A stretch of DNA of 64,000 nucleotides. It comes from Roseibium marinum (GTDB lineage Bacteria > Pseudomonadota > Alphaproteobacteria > Rhizobiales > Stappiaceae). The position numbers were made by a program, and so were the translations under genes. Positions within the stretch are counted from its first letter, which is position 1. Every line of letters begins with the position of its first letter. The notes below the pieces were generated by a model. It saw only the letters and a program-made list of their open reading frames with translations. It had not been told where the DNA came from and ran no database searches. Below are positions 19,501-28,072 of the stretch, piece by piece. The stretch spans positions 1 to 64,000 of the forward strand of contig NZ_PPCN01000002.1 in the NCBI RefSeq assembly GCF_002906165.1. The letters are read 5' to 3'.

Positions 19501-22500
19501 CGCGCCCTCGTGGGTTTGGCCTTTTCTCGTCATCGGTCGGTGCGAGCAAGCCGACTTGTTCACGGTCTACGAGGCGCCCCCAAGCGGTGACAGGGTCGCC
19601 AAGTGTCGCACTCATGCCGACGGCCAATATCGGGTGTGCGAGGGAGGTGTTGCTTTGGGCGCGAGCAGCCAGTCTTCGCAACGTGTAACCGACCTGCGCC
19701 CCATGAACATGAGAGTAGAGATGAATCTCGTCGGCGAGCATCGCACGAGGTGCCGCATAATCGGGATCGTCGCCAAACAGCCGCCCGCAACGGGTATCAT
19801 GCAACCACTGGTGAAGTGAATCTGTTGTCGGCAGAAAGAATGCAGGCGGTTCCTCGCGCAGCGCAACCTTGGAACCCACCCAGCCGGCATAACTCCAATC
19901 ACACTTGACACAAGCCAGTCGGTCGGCACCTGCTGTTCCGCCTCCAGCCGCCAGTATAAGGTCGCCTGCACAGGACGGACAGGCGAAGAAAGGAAAGGTG
20001 AATTCTCCCGAACCGAGCGGCGACCATCCCGCCTGGCGTTCCCGTTCGTTGAGGTTGTCGAAGCGCTCCGGTACCTGGCCAGTCTGAAGCCCTAGCGTGA
20101 CCACCGGCATGCCTGGCTCCCCCGCCAGTGCGGCCAGATAACGGGCCAGACGCTGCGCCTGGTTGGTGGCCAGGCGGATTCTCGGATAGGCAAGAACCGC
20201 ACGAACGCCTGCGATCCCAGCGATTTTGTCGGCGGCTGCCCCCGCGATTAGCGGCAGAGCCGCAGCTTCCGTCTTACCCGAGCCGGTATCCGCAGCCACC
20301 ACGAAGGTGTCGCCGCCGCCACCGTTCCAGCCGAACGACAATGCTTCGAGGCTTCTCACCTGGAAACTCGCCATGGAACTCCCCTGTCCCCACAGGCGTG
20401 TCAATGCGTTTGATAAGCCCTGCAGCGCCAAAGCATGGGAACCCGACAGTTGGCTGGCCACTCGTGTGAATGTCGCCGCGACAGGCTCGCTGCGCTCGGG
20501 TTTATTGCGATCGCGCAATTCGATCTTTAGGCCGCGCACGAGATAGGGCCGGCGATCGGCGTCGTCGTGCCGGAATCGCTGCTTCACATAGCGGATCTCG
20601 CGCGCAAGTTCGGCCATACGGCTGCGTACGCGGCCATCGGAGGCTAGCATGATCCAACCGGTGGCGGCGAGCCTAGCAAGTGCCGCGGTCACCACCTCCC
20701 GAGAGAACCGAGTTTGATCAGCAAGCCCCGCTGCAGATGCCCAGGCCTCGAATATACCGAAATTGATGCGCCCGGCCTCCAGATCCTCCAGCGCGTTCAG
20801 CACGGCGAAGTCGTCATCGGAGAGTTCGGGCGCAGTATCAGACGGAACTTCAATTGCTTGCGGCTCTTCCTCAACCCAGTCTACGGTGAGACGGCCCCGC
20901 GCCATGCCGTATCTTAGTCGTCCCTCGTCTTTGAGCGTATCGAAGACGGGCTTCAGCACGTCTTCTCCAGTTCCGTCCATCCAGGCGAAATAGCCTCGAA
21001 CCCTCTCGTAGAAAGGTGATAGTCGACCGCTGCGGGCTTGGCTGATTGCTTCCTCTGTGTGACGCCTGACGGTATCAGGATCGGCAGAGAACACGCTTCG
21101 AGCGGGATCAAGGGGGCGTGCCGTCCAGAATTGGCCATCTCGGCTAAGCTTCGGCTCGAGCGAAAGCCGCCCACGCGAGTGCAGTTGCGCTAGCCCCGGG
21201 AGCAGGTCGTCCCTAGTGGCGAGATGACGCTGCAGATCGCGTATCGTCGCGGTGCCGTATCGTGACGTCAACGCAATTGCCCGCACTGCCCCTAGAAGTT
21301 CCTCTAGTTCACCGACAGGAACCTCTTGAGTCGCTTCGGCTACTACAGCAATTTCCTCGAATTCGGGCGCCCCGCCAAAGCCAGACAACCTTATCTGCAC
21401 CTTGACACGACTGCCCGAAGGTCCGCGCAGATCGATCTCGCCTGTCGCTTCGGCGCTGAAGACAAACTCGCGCAGCAGTTCCGCTTTGTCCATCTGCTCC
21501 TGATCGGCTGGTACGGCTTCGAGCAGACGGCGGCTAACCAATACAATTAGCTTAGCGCGAGCGCGCGTGATCGCCACGTTGAGTCGCTCCGGGGCGAATA
21601 TGAAGTCGGCCTCAGCCAAAGCGAACTCGGCGTCGGCGACGCAATAAGAGAGAACAACTGCATCGCGTTCCTTACCTTGGATGCGGTCGACAGTCTCGAC
21701 GAAGGCACCGGCTCGCAGTCTATCCGGAAGGGCGTTGCGGATTTTGGCGTTCTGGGAGCGGTGGGGGCTGACCATTGCGAGGCGCTGTACCCAGAAATCG
21801 GCAGCGAGGGCTCCGTCCGCAACAGCATCCACGCCGACCATTCGCTCAGCTAAGCGTCCTGCCAATTGTGCGGCCAGTCCCGCTTCGAAGTCATTGCTGG
21901 TGGCTGCCGGCGGCCCATCGTGGAGCAAAACTGCCACTGGCCAATCGGGATCGAGTACTGCTGCCTCCCAAGGTTCAAGGCCCAACTTCCAGTCTGGCGC
22001 TAGTTCCAGCCGCCTAGTTTGGACAGCCGAGCGATAGACACCTGGATAGAACTTTCGCTCGGGAAACGCCGTCAACGGCGCATTGAGACGAAAGGTCTCG
22101 TCGAGCGCAAATTCGGGCACCTCGGCTGACTTGAGGAAGCCATAGAGCGAGCCACCGATTTGACGCTCGCCCAGTGTCACTTCGCGCGCAGCGCGGATCG
22201 GTGGGAGTTGACGGTCGTCACCCGCCACCACGACGCGGCCACTAGACCTAAGTCCGGCAATCGCCATAAGCCCGTGACTGAGCACCATTTGCGATGCCTC
22301 GTCGATGCAAACGAGGTCGAAGAGCCCTGCCGTATATGCATCGTCGCTTCCGCTCTCAGGGTGCTGCAGTAGTCGGTAGAGTGACCAGATCGAGGAACCG
22401 ACCACTACGGCTTCGTCGGAGAGGTCTGCGAAGGCATCAGTGCCGTGGCTGCCGTCGAGGCGTGGCCGATGGTGGATATGCTGCGACAAACCGGCAGGCG

Positions 22501-22906
22501 GCGCGTTGCCAAAGAAGTGGAGGCCGAATCCTCCCGGCCAATGTACACGCGCGCGCTCGGCAACAGCGTCGAGTAGATTACCCACGGCATTGCGGGTGAA
22601 GGCAGTGACGTAGACGCGCGCTGGCAGGCCGGCGGCCCGGCGCGAGTGGACATAGCCGAGAATCATCCACGAGAGTAAGTGAGTCTTGCCAGTACCTGGT
22701 GGACCAAGCACGAGGCCCGCCCGCGCGCTGGCCAACCCAGACCATGCCTCACGCTGAGCCGGCCTCAGTGGATGCTCTCCGTGGTGAGTCAGGCTTGGCT
22801 CGGCGAACTCCTCAAGAGCTGCACGCCAAATTTCTGGATCAGTGGCCTCGAGAGAAAAGGCGGTTGGATCGCGCAGAAAGGTGAGTATCTCCTGCCGTAC
22901 GCTCAT
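16553..22906 (-). CDS. dpdJ: Giant SF1-SF2 double helicase, DpdJ-type
   Basis: A 2117-residue protein with two helicase engines. The N-terminal ~480 residues are a Dna2/Upf1-like SF1 helicase: Walker A GPPGTGKTH (68-76), IDEASQM near 200, and NVAITRARAKL near 450. After a winged-helix-rich middle comes an SF2 helicase: AADTGSGKTEAAA near 880, a DExH-like LADEIHLYS near 1055, and SFIQRKGRGGRG in motif VI. Paired CxxC motifs (FACPSC, LACVKC) just after the SF2 Walker A region, plus a later TCCGEPHGC cluster, suggest zinc binding. The SF2 half corresponds to DpdJ; fusion to an SF1 helicase is unusual. It lies 2 bases downstream of the nuclease gene on the same strand and abuts the convergent small gene with no gap. 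Confidence 0.78.
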   Translation of the reverse strand: MSVRQEILTFLRDPTAFSLEATDPEIWRAALEEFAEPSLTHHGEHPLRPAQREAWSGLASARAGLVLGPPGTGKTHLLSWMILGYVHSRRAAGLPARVYVTAFTRNAVGNLLDAVAERARVHWPGGFGLHFFGNAPPAGLSQHIHHRPRLDGSHGTDAFADLSDEAVVVGSSIWSLYRLLQHPESGSDDAYTAGLFDLVCIDEASQMVLSHGLMAIAGLRSSGRVVVAGDDRQLPPIRAAREVTLGERQIGGSLYGFLKSAEVPEFALDETFRLNAPLTAFPERKFYPGVYRSAVQTRRLELAPDWKLGLEPWEAAVLDPDWPVAVLLHDGPPAATSNDFEAGLAAQLAGRLAERMVGVDAVADGALAADFWVQRLAMVSPHRSQNAKIRNALPDRLRAGAFVETVDRIQGKERDAVVLSYCVADAEFALAEADFIFAPERLNVAITRARAKLIVLVSRRLLEAVPADQEQMDKAELLREFVFSAEATGEIDLRGPSGSRVKVQIRLSGFGGAPEFEEIAVVAEATQEVPVGELEELLGAVRAIALTSRYGTATIRDLQRHLATRDDLLPGLAQLHSRGRLSLEPKLSRDGQFWTARPLDPARSVFSADPDTVRRHTEEAISQARSGRLSPFYERVRGYFAWMDGTGEDVLKPVFDTLKDEGRLRYGMARGRLTVDWVEEEPQAIEVPSDTAPELSDDDFAVLNALEDLEAGRINFGIFEAWASAAGLADQTRFSREVVTAALARLAATGWIMLASDGRVRSRMAELAREIRYVKQRFRHDDADRRPYLVRGLKIELRDRNKPERSEPVAATFTRVASQLSGSHALALQGLSNALTRLWGQGSSMASFQVRSLEALSFGWNGGGGDTFVVAADTGSGKTEAAALPLIAGAAADKIAGIAGVRAVLAYPRIRLATNQAQRLARYLAALAGEPGMPVVTLGLQTGQVPERFDNLNERERQAGWSPLGSGEFTFPFFACPSCAGDLILAAGGGTAGADRLACVKCDWSYAGWVGSKVALREEPPAFFLPTTDSLHQWLHDTRCGRLFGDDPDYAAPRAMLADEIHLYSHVHGAQVGYTLRRLAARAQSNTSLAHPILAVGMSATLGDPVTAWGRLVDREQVGLLAPTDDEKRPNPRGREYFYFVQPEVESRGHDIAGASTTIQSLMCLAHGMRRRTGGEGGFRAIAFLDSIDRIRRLHAAYDDAEMAKRLAAYRTRSYPDDPLTGRPRTTCCGEPHGCDTFREGECWFFAATDAVQRGARGLRRPGNPLRVADQPIFSGATGRVEALIKDSDIVFATSSLEVGYDDPDITLVYQHYAPLNLASFIQRKGRGGRGADDRPITAATLSIYSSRDSWWFRRPHEMIEPATFETPLNPGNHFVRRGQVLAIMLDAFARWQWRQGASFELASPPQQALNEAEELAARVFGPEAWREFDKASLLDLWLQALSTASNNKRLTYLSDFRSAVEWVPNVLFDTINLPRLAVHAGTSEPRPEDIALAVAAAAPGNASRRYDGVEVHWRPPINGKGPWLATEDYAAQETRRPLGDDPEAWLARLPDDARPLLSRLSPDYFRPKRITLEPLGRMHGTGWQSDWVVPDPAAPVVARAQIGAGAIRAVRHDSRGALRGFPVVKAASERARGLESSGLAPLVERVEYFVGDGVGGKETGLALARVFWGADAELNLDGQQSETATFSQVFTAPDDDRPLLHGYHVQTEGVRFRLDATHLDTFVAEEAARLKEDAPTRRWHTGQMLRFLVESKSQAQGVNAYEARRGAELIVSAAGEPEFRKRLVRLLNFWSPQNLAELFEDTRAGMLSQHPLLSRARVARVADTLSDQRFQAIFKASVDATTNEDDFGRYLKSAVLHSLAVRLKESFVQIGRGDERRVAMHVQLPIQFADPGDPVITICETGAFGDGTARCFVEDFEACVRHWTDGFIGDCPNAREDIILRRFFEQERLHEHWRQLDPNDPTALSVLAAPLGLEADSPVPSTILRILFGSEQVGFEQFDLYDLACSIRATDELLLSRLGRMPSAWELTSVMVEHGRENSSSPSGQLLAAYSSLEDAAQEESLSPSGRLADQIFRLHARLCVDGCRACTHQSSDMMTDGMVEASTSRSLLNRFLSNS

Positions 22907-22908
22907 GT

Positions 22909-25224
22909 CTAGCTCACGCGCGCTAGGTTAGCAAGGAAGGCGGCGGCCTTCGCAGTGTTAACGTCACTGAATGCCCGATCCAGGTACCAGCCTCCCGGCC
23001 CGGTGCTCTGTAACAGTTCTTGAAAGACTGTGCCAGTAAAGACACGGCCGTCGATTTGCACCTGCACCAAGTCGCGGCGGTCTTCCCATCCATCCTCGTC
23101 TGGCCTGATACGGCACGTCAGCGACGACCACAGGCTTGGGTTGAGCCTGAGATCAGGTGAATCGTTCGTGAGGATCAGGTCGAAGTCGTTCGGCCCAAGT
23201 TCGGTCTCCCGACTGTCCTCGGGTACGTGGAACTGAAGGATGCGGCGTCCGCCCAAGGCCCAGTGCTTCCTAAGCGTCAGGCCGGCAAGACAGCGAGCGG
23301 AGTCGCGCCGGCGCGCCGCTGGTTGAGCCAGCCCGATCAGCGCGTCGAGTAGACCGGCACGGTTTTCCAGCAATTCACAGGCCAACAAGATGTCAAGATC
23401 AGCAGCGTTCAGCGGATCGAAGGTTGCCTGGAACCGGAAAGGCTTTTTCGCAAGGCGCAGCAACGGGCTTCCCTCGGCAACGGCATTGCGATTCTCATCG
23501 AAGAGCCAACCAATCAAACCCTGCACGGCATCGAGTCGGGCAATGACGTCGCGCCGGATCGCAGATACCGGCACGGCGGAACGGTGTCCTTCTCGCTGGG
23601 CGCGTATGACGTCAATCGACAAAAGCGAGGAGAATGGACGCTCGAATACCTGGTCCGGCACGTAGGCAAGTCCACCGCCCGCTGCCACGATTGCTTGGCT
23701 CACCTGCCGCAGATCATAGGTCACGCTAACCGGTAGCGCCCACAGTTGCTCAATAACGCTCTTTATGGCGGTGGCGGGGAGGTGGTGCACGCCACGAAAT
23801 TCAGGTTCTGGAACGACATCCTCCGGCGGGAAAAGCCGCACTAGATGGAGCAGTCCGTTGCGAACACGATCATCCTCCAAATGGCGTCCAACGGCGCGTT
23901 GCAAATTGGTTGCCTCAGTGGGTTCATAGAAGAAGATGTGTGCGTGAATTCCAGCGGCTTCCTGCCCCCGAGTGGCCAAAGCTGCGTTGTGTGCATCAAT
24001 TTCGGTCAAATCGAGGATCAAAGCGGAAAGTGTGGCCACCATAGCCTCCGCTTCGTCGGCAATCGAACCGGATTTCGGAATCGCAATATGCTCAGTCACA
24101 GCAATGCCATCGTCCACACGACGGTAGCCGATCGCCGCAATCCGGTCGTCTATAGGGTCGTGGTCGACCGAAAGGATTAACATGGCGTCCACACGCGGTG
24201 GCATTAAGAAGGTATGCTCTTCCTCAGTTCGTAAAATGGTGCCGGAGGCGAGTGCCCTAGCCCGCACAATCAAGTGCGGCGCCCGTCGGGCGAGCGACCA
24301 ACCTACGCCTGGCGCCTTAGCCAGTCCTCGCGCCTCAGCAAGTTCGGCAACGCTGACAATACCCAGTCGCCAGAGCGCGCGCTTACCTTGATGAGTTAAG
24401 CCAGGCACCGCTGACACGTCACGGTGTTTTGCGCCGCGCTTTGGTGCAATTGCAGTAGAACAGTGCTCGAGAAAACTGCATTGCTCACATTTGAAATAGA
24501 CATGGAAAAAGGTCTCGTCGAATCCGGGTCTCACCTGCTTGGCGGCAATGTCAGGAAGAATGTCGCGGCAGAATTCGTCCACCAGGCGCAGATACGGCGA
24601 AAGGGAAAATTGCTCGACCTGCCATTCATCCCCCTCTGCGGTGCCATGATCTGGAATTCGCCATATTTCCCCAAAAGGAGAGATACTAGTCGCAGCGCGC
24701 GACGCTGGATCCATCTCACTGAGCAGTTCGGCAAGCACTCGCGCATAGAAGGCTACTTGCGTTTTGTGAAAAGCTGTAGCTTTTCGAGTCGCCTTCACAT
24801 CGATCAGAGTTAAGGACGCCACTTCTCCAATTTTAGCGGGTGGCGACCTTCGAAGCAGGTCCGCTATATTCCGGTTTAAATGCAATCCTGTGCCTTGAAG
24901 GAATGGAGGCGTTATGCCAGGCCTCAAGTTTACTTGGGCTGCAAAGCGTTCGCTACGCTGACCGCGAAGGAAGGCGCCAGTCAATCTTTCGGCCAGTGTA
25001 TACTCACCTGTTGCTGGTCTGAGCACACCAGCTTCACGATTCAATCGATCAACTACGCGACGTTCGAACTCGTTACCCAACAATGCCCAAGGTTGTTCTC
25101 GCACGTCTTTAGCTATCGGCACTGAAGCCAACTCAGCATCTGTAGACAACTCGTAGCGAACCTTTCGTTCACAACTATATTGAAACCATGACTTTATTGT
25201 TGATGCGCTGAAGCCTTTGCTCAC
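22909..25224 (-). CDS. RecB-like PD-(D/E)XK nuclease with Cas4-style iron-sulfur cysteines
   Basis: A 771-residue protein. The N-terminal domain has nuclease landmarks: GNEFERR (50-56), NIADLL with Asp122, LIDVKAT (140-146, Asp142 and Lys144) and the QVAFY motif (Gln156, Tyr160). Cys18 with Cys246, Cys249 and Cys255 forms the one-plus-three layout of Cas4/AddB iron-sulfur nucleases. A helix-hairpin-helix-like VPGLTHQGKRALWRLG follows near 273, then a region resembling the RNase-H-like part of TM0106-family nucleases. TM0106-type nucleases are often linked to SF1 helicases, which here is the next gene. The start is a GTG at 25224. It is the likely DNA-cleaving subunit in place of the phospholipase-D-like DpdK. 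Confidence 0.72.
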   Translation of the reverse strand: MSKGFSASTIKSWFQYSCERKVRYELSTDAELASVPIAKDVREQPWALLGNEFERRVVDRLNREAGVLRPATGEYTLAERLTGAFLRGQRSERFAAQVNLRPGITPPFLQGTGLHLNRNIADLLRRSPPAKIGEVASLTLIDVKATRKATAFHKTQVAFYARVLAELLSEMDPASRAATSISPFGEIWRIPDHGTAEGDEWQVEQFSLSPYLRLVDEFCRDILPDIAAKQVRPGFDETFFHVYFKCEQCSFLEHCSTAIAPKRGAKHRDVSAVPGLTHQGKRALWRLGIVSVAELAEARGLAKAPGVGWSLARRAPHLIVRARALASGTILRTEEEHTFLMPPRVDAMLILSVDHDPIDDRIAAIGYRRVDDGIAVTEHIAIPKSGSIADEAEAMVATLSALILDLTEIDAHNAALATRGQEAAGIHAHIFFYEPTEATNLQRAVGRHLEDDRVRNGLLHLVRLFPPEDVVPEPEFRGVHHLPATAIKSVIEQLWALPVSVTYDLRQVSQAIVAAGGGLAYVPDQVFERPFSSLLSIDVIRAQREGHRSAVPVSAIRRDVIARLDAVQGLIGWLFDENRNAVAEGSPLLRLAKKPFRFQATFDPLNAADLDILLACELLENRAGLLDALIGLAQPAARRRDSARCLAGLTLRKHWALGGRRILQFHVPEDSRETELGPNDFDLILTNDSPDLRLNPSLWSSLTCRIRPDEDGWEDRRDLVQVQIDGRVFTGTVFQELLQSTGPGGWYLDRAFSDVNTAKAAAFLANLARVS

Positions 25225-25647
25225 GTCAATTCTCAGACAACACGCTGAATTTTGATTATGATAAACTTCATTTTCTGCGCATTAGTATTTGGCGCATATA
25301 TTTTTATACTTGTGCTGCAAATACCTAACTTATTTGCGTAGAATTCCATGGTTAATGTTGCCCAACAGATGTTAAAATTAAAAATTCGCTCAAGCCGAAA
25401 AGCAGTTCCGTTTTTTGTCGGCTTTACTACCGTGATGCAGAATCACGCTCGAGCCAGAAATTCAGTGTCAGTGTAAACTTACGATCATGCAAGCCAGACG
25501 TAAGACCTTTGCTGCAGAGGACAGGGGGGTTTTGGAAAATTGCAGGGCCGGAATCTGGAATCAAACAGCTAGCAAAATGTGACAAAAGACACTGCGATCC
25601 GTTGTCGTGTTAGTGGCCGTTTTATTCCTGGAAACGGTACTTTCCGG
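25225..25647. other. AT-rich intergenic region upstream of the leftward nuclease-helicase operon
   Basis: No gene is seen. It should hold the promoter for the leftward genes 25224-16553; an AT-rich run around 25290-25320 is the likely spot but no clear -35/-10 pair can be named. A 7-bp inverted repeat (AAGCCGA/TCGGCTT) around 25395-25427 with an internal T-run, and a small GTGAT/ATCAC hairpin beside it (around 25434), may end transcription of the integrase gene. Confidence 0.4.
25227..25242 (+). repeat. 16-base direct repeat, right copy (partner at 7192-7207)
   Basis: An exact match to 7192-7207. Read on the minus strand it lies directly in front of the GTG start of the nuclease gene and includes its only ribosome-site-like GAGAA. 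Marks the right edge of the helicase/nuclease block. Confidence 0.5.
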
Positions 25648-27894
25648 CTAAGCTGCGTCCCATACACGATTGAGAATGCGTGCCGCAATTTCCGCCTTGT
25701 CCTGCGGTAGAAAGCGTCCGTAGTGTTTCGCCACCATATCGGGCGTGTCCTGAATCGCATAACTGGCCTGCTCGTACGATCCAGTCTGCTTGAGAATGTG
25801 TGTCGCGAGTACGTCGCGGACATTGTGCGGTCCGTGTGGCAAGAGACCTTTGATCGCACCACGCCCGGTCCAGGGATTATAGATACCGTAGCGCTGGATC
25901 GCGGTTCGCCAGGCCTCAAAAAATGTGTTCTGGGAATAGGCAGCATTGGTGCTGGTGATTTTCGCCGTCTTGACGAAGAACGTGCCGGGATCGGCTGCCG
26001 GTCCAATGAGGCGAGAGCGATGCCTGTCGACCCAAGCGTCGATCAACTCGTAAAGCCGGCCGAGATCAGGAAGGATCAAACGGAACGGTTTCGATCCGAA
26101 AAACGAGGAGTTCGCATTCTTGAAGGCGACGGAAGGGATCAGTATTTCCCATCCTCGTTCGCGGGTGCTCCAGCGTAGTTCTCCTCGTTTCGTATCCTCC
26201 AGTTTCCTCTCGGACGTTGGCAGGTCGCCGGGCCTGCAAAGCAGGAGTTCTCTCAGATTTTTCTGGCGAAGCCCTGTATGCAGACCAATCCGAAGGAGTA
26301 AGAAGGAGCGGACTGCCTCAGCCGTCGCGCGTGGATGACGCCTTTCGTCTGGCATGCGGCGAAGGATTTCTTCTGTGATCTTCCGATACTCGCCGACCGG
26401 ACTGGGAGCCTCGAGAACCGGCATGATTGGCTCAAATGGATCACGGTGAATTTTCGCGACACGCTCGATCTCCTTGATGCGGCGCCGAGCGTGCTTAAAC
26501 ATCCGGTCACAGGCGGACGCCCAGTCGCTTTGTGCGTCGGCGATGTCCTGCTCCGAGATCAGGCCTTCGATCGCCTGAAGGCTTGATGCAATGCGTGGTG
26601 TCTGACGCAGCCAACCGGTTTCCTCCCGGCACAAAGCGGCGGCGACGGACAGCAGGTCGATTTCCCATCGGGTATAAAAACCACGCCGTCTTTCGCGCCA
26701 GTGCAGATACCAGTCCCAAACTTGCGGGAAAACCATCATCGCGAAGGTCAGAACTCCCGGATCGATGCCATACCCTTGAACCTCACCTTCAGAAGCCGCC
26801 GTGAAGGCGCCGAACCACAGTCCGAAATGTTCGACTTTCTGGGACGCGGTCTCTGAACCCCAGACGCCATTTCGCTGTTGGCCGAATGCCGCAAAAGTTG
26901 AGGTTTTGAACCGAAGGATTTCGGCCATTTCCTCGTTCAATCGTTTGGGTGCGTCCACGACACCTGAAGGATCAGAAGATCGAGTTCCAGAGTGTTTCCG
27001 TTGGGGGCCTAAGGCACAATTGAAACGCACAGCGTATCGCTGTCTCATGGCTGCGGCCTGATAACGACGATATTCCGTCGAACCGCTGATGATCACGTTT
27101 CGCACCCACGAGAGAATCTCCGCCTGTTCGGCCCGAGATCGCCGTCTGAAATCGTCCGGCAGGTGCCAGACAAATCGGCGCCGTTCGGCCGGCGTCATTT
27201 CATCCAGTTCGCAAGACGCCGGGCTTCCTGTTATGGCTTCCGAAACTCTAGAGAAATATCCTTCCTGTAGACGGTAGCGGCGTTCGATGCGGCGCAGGAT
27301 TTCCAGACTGATCGGAGATCTCGGTGCGGTAGTCCTCCGCCCCCACCCAACAAACGTGCTGCGCTTAACCCCGTCTTCGGTGCGGACAACGGCGTTGAAG
27401 AGGTGGTATATAGACTCCCCATGCCGCTTGGAATGCAGGCGAAGAGCCGCGCCGAAGTTTGAGGGCTCGCTCCAGGTTGGCTCCAGCGGATCCGGAAACT
27501 CGACAACCGGCCGTGGTGGTTTGCCTCGGCGCTTATGGCCGCTGGAATGGCGCTCTGAAGTCGTCTGATGAACCTGTTCCCTGAGTTGACTATCTCGTTC
27601 ATGTGCTTCAGGGCGCAGTGCATTTTCGGTAATGGATCGTGTAACCGCGTCGAATATCGGCTGGAGGTTCGATCTCTCAGCCATAAGATGGCGAGAATCC
27701 AGGCCCAGGCCTTCCGCCAGTGCGCGGACGTCCAGACGGCTGCCTCTGTAAGCTGGATATTCTTTCCTCTCCAGCAGGTCGACCAAATGCCTTCTTAGGA
27801 CCTCTACCACCTGCGAGGAAAACACGGGCAAGAGACGCTTTTCGCAGTAGGCTTCGATCAAATGTGAGGAAAGAGAGGATCGTCTTGATTTCAT
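25648..27894 (-). CDS. Tyrosine recombinase / site-specific integrase (long form)
   Basis: A 748-residue protein whose C-terminal third has the tyrosine-recombinase catalytic set: HTGLRQKNL (first Arg), the HxxR box in LLPHGPHNVRDVLATHIL, and a terminal Tyr in MVAKHYGRF. It is about twice the usual length; the N-terminal ~450 residues are not recognised and may be DNA- or partner-binding. It is transcribed away from the tRNA-Gly gene 1.7 kb to its right, with only the Fic gene between, and is the likely mobiliser of the island. ATG at 27894 with GGAAG upstream. It appears intact. Confidence 0.85.
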   Translation of the reverse strand: MKSRRSSLSSHLIEAYCEKRLLPVFSSQVVEVLRRHLVDLLERKEYPAYRGSRLDVRALAEGLGLDSRHLMAERSNLQPIFDAVTRSITENALRPEAHERDSQLREQVHQTTSERHSSGHKRRGKPPRPVVEFPDPLEPTWSEPSNFGAALRLHSKRHGESIYHLFNAVVRTEDGVKRSTFVGWGRRTTAPRSPISLEILRRIERRYRLQEGYFSRVSEAITGSPASCELDEMTPAERRRFVWHLPDDFRRRSRAEQAEILSWVRNVIISGSTEYRRYQAAAMRQRYAVRFNCALGPQRKHSGTRSSDPSGVVDAPKRLNEEMAEILRFKTSTFAAFGQQRNGVWGSETASQKVEHFGLWFGAFTAASEGEVQGYGIDPGVLTFAMMVFPQVWDWYLHWRERRRGFYTRWEIDLLSVAAALCREETGWLRQTPRIASSLQAIEGLISEQDIADAQSDWASACDRMFKHARRRIKEIERVAKIHRDPFEPIMPVLEAPSPVGEYRKITEEILRRMPDERRHPRATAEAVRSFLLLRIGLHTGLRQKNLRELLLCRPGDLPTSERKLEDTKRGELRWSTRERGWEILIPSVAFKNANSSFFGSKPFRLILPDLGRLYELIDAWVDRHRSRLIGPAADPGTFFVKTAKITSTNAAYSQNTFFEAWRTAIQRYGIYNPWTGRGAIKGLLPHGPHNVRDVLATHILKQTGSYEQASYAIQDTPDMVAKHYGRFLPQDKAEIAARILNRVWDAA

Positions 27895-28072
27895 TGGGCG
27901 TCTTCCAACGATCGGAGGGGACGCCGAACTACAGGAAGGGGAGCAGTTATGGAAGGGCGAAGTCTGTGAACTCTGTGCACAACGCCTGAGATGGAGCTTG
28001 AACAGGTAGTGACACTCAACTGAGGACGCTTCGAATAAATCCTTCTATGGTCAAGAGTATAACCTCACCAAA

